This document shows, one piece after another, positions 60,782 through 64,000 of a stretch of DNA of 64,000 nucleotides. This stretch comes from Acidobacteriota bacterium. GTDB taxonomy: Bacteria; Acidobacteriota; Vicinamibacteria; Vicinamibacterales; UBA2999. Both the position numbers and the translations under genes were made by a program. The DNA is taken from contig JACPTI010000051.1 in the NCBI GenBank assembly GCA_016192845.1, forward strand, positions 1 to 64,000, written 5' to 3'. The notes below the pieces were generated by a model. The model made no database searches. It saw only the letters and a list, made by a program, of their open reading frames with translations, and was not told the DNA's origin. Numbering within the stretch: the first letter of the stretch is position 1; each line of letters begins with the position of its first letter.

Positions 60782-63472
60782 ATGCTTGATGCCCTGAAAG
60801 ACCTCGCCCGCGGCGGCAAGGCGCAGAAGCAGCAGCAAGAGCTCGAAGCGCTGATTGCGGCGGCACGCGAGGAGCGGAGCGCTCTCAGCGCGATGCTCAC
60901 GCAGGTGACGTCGCGCAGCGGGAAGTTGGTCGAGACCGGCAAGGTGCTGGAGCAGGTCGACGCGAAGGCGGCGGCCGCCACCGGCTCGCTCGACGCGCTG
61001 TCGAAGCGGATCGACGCCGTCGAGCAGCGCGCAAAAACACTGGCGGAGGTCGAAAGGCGCGTGGAAGCGCTCGCCGAGGCGGCGGCGCAGGCACAGAAGC
61101 GGGCCGAGCACGTGGAGCAGCTCGCGTCGCAGACCGCCGAAGCGGCGGCCAGCCTCGAGGCGCTCAAGCGCGAGCGCGCGGCGCTGGAGGAGTTTCGCGG
61201 CGAGATCCGCGCCTCCCACGCGGAGCTGCAGGAGGTCCGGCAGTCGGTCGACCAGGCGCTGGCGCTCCGGAGCGAGCTGGATCAGATTCGCGGAATGGCG
61301 GGCCAGCTCTCGCAGGAGTACACGCGGCTCCGCGACACCTCGCGCGAGGCGCGCGAGGATTCGGCCGCCGCCACCGAGGCGGTCCGCGAGGTGGAACGCA
61401 AGCTGGGACGCCTGACGCAGCTGCAGGAGCTCAGCAGGGCGACCGAGGAAAAGCTCACCGCCCTCAACGCGCTCACCGAGCACATCAACCAGAAGACGCG
61501 GGCGCTCGAGGCGCAGAAGCATGTCGTCGATCGCGCGGTGCTCGAAGCCAACCGCCTCAACGAGATGGTCTGGAACATGGACGTCCAGATCGGGAGGGTG
61601 AACGACGGGGTGAGGCAGGCCGCGCGCGGCGAAGAGATGCTGGCCCGCATCGATCAGCTCGTGCAGGAAACCGGCGCGAAGCTCGACGCGGCCACGCGGC
61701 TCCGCGACGAGTTCGCCCGCGAGACCGGCCGGATCGAACAGGAGGGACAGAGCCTCGTCGACGCCTTGCGATCGTCAATCGAACGTCTGACGCTCGAAAA
61801 AAGACAGTTCGAGGCGTTCGAAGCGCGAATGCAGGCGCTGCAGGGCGCCGTCGCCGACGCCGAGCAGCGGATGGAGGCGCTCGGCGTCCGGGAGCGGCAG
61901 CTCGCGCACCTGCCGCAGCGCATCGACGAGTTCAGCCGCGAGTTCGCCCGGCTGATGAGCCACGCCGAGGAGCTGGGGCGCAAGCAGGCGGACCTCGAGA
62001 CGCTCGAGGAGCAGCTTGCACACGTGCAGGAGATGACGGCGCGCACTCATGCGCAGTACGAGGCGCTGCGCGAGAGCCGGGCCGACCTCGAGATGCTCCG
62101 GCGGGAAATCCAGGAGTTCTACCAGGCATATGCCGAGGCGGCGCAGCTCCGCGACAAACTGTCGGCCGATCGTGTCGCGCTCGAGGCGTTCGGCGATCGC
62201 CTGACTTCGTTTCGCGCTCGCACGCCGGAGCTCGAGGCGACGATGGAGGCGATCCTCGGGCGGATCGCCCAGGTGGACGAAGGGCTCCGGCATGCCACGC
62301 GCCTCGGCGAGATGGCTGCCCAGCTGGAGGCGCAGCTGGCGCGCGTCGGCGAGCGGATGGAGTTCGTCACCATCGTCGAGCACCGCCTGGACGCCCTGCA
62401 GGTGGTTGCGGCCGACGTCGACCAGAAGCTCGCCGCGCAGCTGGCGCGCCGCGCAGAGCTCGACGCGCTCGCATCACAGTGCGACGGCGTCATCGCCCAG
62501 ATGCTCGATGTGCAGCAGAAGATCGAAGCGGTCGCGGCGCTGCAGGGCAGGATCCTCCCGATGGACGGCCGGATCTCCAGCCTCGAGCGCCGTCTCGACG
62601 AGACAGGAGATCGCGTCAGGCAGGTGCAGCGCGAGGAGACCGTGCTTACGGGCCAGGAGGCGCGGCTCGCCGCCCTGATGGAAGGGAGCCGCGCGCTCGC
62701 GGACGAGGTCGCCCAGCGGCTGCGGCAGATGCAGGCACTGAGCGAGACGGTCGCGCGCTCGGATCTGTCGCGCGAGGAGCTCGTGGCCGAGCTGGCCCGC
62801 GTCCAGGCGCGGCAGCGGGAAGCGATCGCGCACGCCGAAGCCGCCGACGACCAGCTTCGGCGCGCCGAGGCGATGTACCGGACGCTCGAGCAGCGGCGGT
62901 CGCAGCTCGCCTTTTCGGAGAAGAAGCTCGCCGACCTCGAGGCGCGGCTGGGAGAGCTCGCGCACACCTCAGCCGAAATCGACCGGCGGATGAAGGCGCT
63001 CGTCGATCAGGAGGCGGTGATTCAGGCCGTCCGGGCCGAGATGGACGCGGTCCACGAGATCGCCGCGAAGAGCCGCACCGACCTGCAGTACGTCAGCGGC
63101 CATCGCGACGAGGTCGCGGCGGTCCGGCGGCAAGTCGAAGATCTCCTCGCACTCGCCAAAGCCACCGAAGAGCGGCTTGCCGCCATCGCGGCGCAGCGCC
63201 GGCAGGTCGAGGAAGTCCAGGCGAAGACCACGCTGATCACGAACCTTCTCGGGGACGTGCGGGTAAACCTCGAGACCGTCAGCGAGCAGAAGGCCGTAGT
63301 CGACCACCTGACCGAACGGCTGGCCAGCGTCCAGTTCGCGATGCAGGAGGCGCAGAACACGCTGCGCCTGCTCAATCAGGAGCGCGAGCTGGCCGAGCGG
63401 ATCGAGCAGAGCATCCGCCAGCTCCGGGCGCGCACCGGTTCAGAGAAGGACGAGGGGCGGCAGACGGCGTAG
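60782..63472 (+). CDS. Long coiled-coil protein, 896 residues
   Basis: Almost entirely alpha-helical heptads rich in A, E, R, Q and L from about residue 15 to the end, with no signal peptide, membrane helix, P-loop or globular domain visible. Prolines are very rare, so a rod of great length is expected. Internal similarity is suggested by recurring DALxxRIDAVEQR / LERRLDETGDRVRQV segments. Resembles SMC hinge-less or filament-forming coiled-coil proteins only in composition. ATG 60782 has no strong ribosome site. Possibly cytoskeletal; not recognised. Confidence 0.8.
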   Translation: MLDALKDLARGGKAQKQQQELEALIAAAREERSALSAMLTQVTSRSGKLVETGKVLEQVDAKAAAATGSLDALSKRIDAVEQRAKTLAEVERRVEALAEAAAQAQKRAEHVEQLASQTAEAAASLEALKRERAALEEFRGEIRASHAELQEVRQSVDQALALRSELDQIRGMAGQLSQEYTRLRDTSREAREDSAAATEAVREVERKLGRLTQLQELSRATEEKLTALNALTEHINQKTRALEAQKHVVDRAVLEANRLNEMVWNMDVQIGRVNDGVRQAARGEEMLARIDQLVQETGAKLDAATRLRDEFARETGRIEQEGQSLVDALRSSIERLTLEKRQFEAFEARMQALQGAVADAEQRMEALGVRERQLAHLPQRIDEFSREFARLMSHAEELGRKQADLETLEEQLAHVQEMTARTHAQYEALRESRADLEMLRREIQEFYQAYAEAAQLRDKLSADRVALEAFGDRLTSFRARTPELEATMEAILGRIAQVDEGLRHATRLGEMAAQLEAQLARVGERMEFVTIVEHRLDALQVVAADVDQKLAAQLARRAELDALASQCDGVIAQMLDVQQKIEAVAALQGRILPMDGRISSLERRLDETGDRVRQVQREETVLTGQEARLAALMEGSRALADEVAQRLRQMQALSETVARSDLSREELVAELARVQARQREAIAHAEAADDQLRRAEAMYRTLEQRRSQLAFSEKKLADLEARLGELAHTSAEIDRRMKALVDQEAVIQAVRAEMDAVHEIAAKSRTDLQYVSGHRDEVAAVRRQVEDLLALAKATEERLAAIAAQRRQVEEVQAKTTLITNLLGDVRVNLETVSEQKAVVDHLTERLASVQFAMQEAQNTLRLLNQERELAERIEQSIRQLRARTGSEKDEGRQTA

Positions 63473-63495
63473 GATCCGGAGGCCGAACACCTTTC

Positions 63496-63551
63496 GGCTA
63501 CCAGCTACCGGCTACCAACTACCAGCTACCGGCTAGGAGCTACCGGCTAGC
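63496..63551. repeat. 7-bp repeat, eight units
   Basis: ggctacc, agctacc, ggctacc, aactacc, agctacc, ggctagg, agctacc, ggctagc. The final CTAG gives the stop codon of the minus-strand LysM gene at 63547. Confidence 0.88.
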
Positions 63552-64000
63552 TCGTGGCCGTCGCCGCGCGGTCGGTGAAGATGGTCAGGCGCTGACCGAC
63601 CTTGATCGAGTTCGATCGCAGCCGGTTCCACGCCTTGAGCGACGCCACGGTCGTCCGGTAGAGCCGCGCAATCGATGACAGGGTGTCGCCCCGCTTGACG
63701 CGGTAGGTGATCGATGCCGGCCGCGCCGGAGTGACCTCGGGCCCGGTGTCGCTGACGGCGACCACCACGGGCTCGGACGGCGGCTCGACAGCCGGAGGTG
63801 GCGTCTCGGGCCGCGCCGCCAGAAGCAGGGCCGGGGCCCGCGGAATGACCAGCCGCTGACCGGACTGCAGCCGCGCGCGCGTCGACAGGTAGTTGGCCTC
63901 CGCCAGATCCGTTCGGCTCACCTTGAGCTTTTTCGCAATCGACAGCAGCGTCTCACCTTTCTTCACCGTATACCAGTTCAACGGAGCCAGCTCAGCTGGA
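63547..64000 (-). CDS. LysM-repeat protein, probable MltD-type lytic transglycosylase, 5' partial
   Basis: The frame is open to the window end, so only the C-terminal 150 residues are seen. Two LysM domains: WYTVKKGETLLSIAKKLKVS...LQSGQRLVIPR and TYRVKRGDTLSSIARLYRTT...IKVGQRLTIF, joined by a proline/valine-rich linker. LysM binds peptidoglycan. The sequence PAELAPLNWYTVKKGETL resembles the region after the catalytic domain of MltD; the catalytic domain itself is outside the window. Confidence 0.75.
   Translation of the reverse strand, partial: PAELAPLNWYTVKKGETLLSIAKKLKVSRTDLAEANYLSTRARLQSGQRLVIPRAPALLLAARPETPPPAVEPPSEPVVVAVSDTGPEVTPARPASITYRVKRGDTLSSIARLYRTTVASLKAWNRLRSNSIKVGQRLTIFTDRAATATS

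Overview
The window is a GC-rich bacterial chromosome segment, densely coded on both strands, with no rRNA or tRNA genes seen and no phage or plasmid block. Gene content (c-type cytochrome maturation system I, a Ser/Thr kinase fused to a TolB-like propeller, a Uma2 nuclease, two sigma-54-type AAA+ activators) and the many short palindromes at gene borders suggest an Acidobacteriota, most like class Vicinamibacteria. That assignment is an inference from style and family content, not a phylogenetic result.

Layout. 1-4380: heme export/cytochrome c maturation run (zinc-ribbon protein, a membrane-anchored regulatory-domain protein, CcmA, CcmB, CcmC, CcmD-like, a small membrane protein). 4506-8995 (minus): EthD-like protein, cyclase-family protein, metallophosphoesterase, AroK, AroA. 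9075-17906: RsbW-like kinase, inositol monophosphatase, outer-membrane barrel, divergent glycosyltransferase and histidine kinase/response regulator pair, VTT (DedA-like) protein, GT2 glycosyltransferase, Tat-exported amidase, Uma2 nuclease. 17946-21405: frameshifted kinase-TolB gene and a HEPN/MNT toxin-antitoxin pair. 21516-26877: TtcA, Dtd, outer-membrane protein, DapF, SLC13 transporter, DUF4398-like lipoprotein. 27015-37755: RadC, LarC, MetG, TatD, polyprenyl diphosphate synthase, LigA, HtrA, NtrC-type regulator. 37853-38328: RNase P RNA. 38364-42416: nucleotide-sugar epimerase, ComEA-like protein, type IV prepilin-like protein, AAA+ regulator, two overlapping small membrane proteins. 42819-49954: glycine cleavage GcvT-GcvH-GcvP, class IV aminotransferase, Nnr. 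49951-64000: TsaE, GuaB, SecA, M23 peptidase, EamA exporter, a secreted unknown, retropepsin-like and GxxExxY proteins, YifB/ComM, an 896-residue coiled-coil protein and the 3' part of a LysM (MltD-like) gene.

The most unusual feature is the repeat landscape. At least five families sit at gene borders and often reach into coding sequence: (1) hairpins with a constant GGC-TTCA-GCC-type core and changing, self-complementary arms, whose loop often supplies a stop codon; (2) CCCCA...TGGGG palindromes, once nested three deep; (3) 7-bp-periodic degenerate repeats, different in sequence at each site but always heptameric; (4) 9-bp repeats of CCACGAAGG type; (5) an exactly duplicated 110-bp three-hairpin element in inverted orientation 35 kb apart. 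These repeats form signal-peptide codons, C-termini, stop codons, ribosome-binding sites and part of a kinase activation loop. Several genes also appear to be leaderless, with a -10 box six bases before the start codon.
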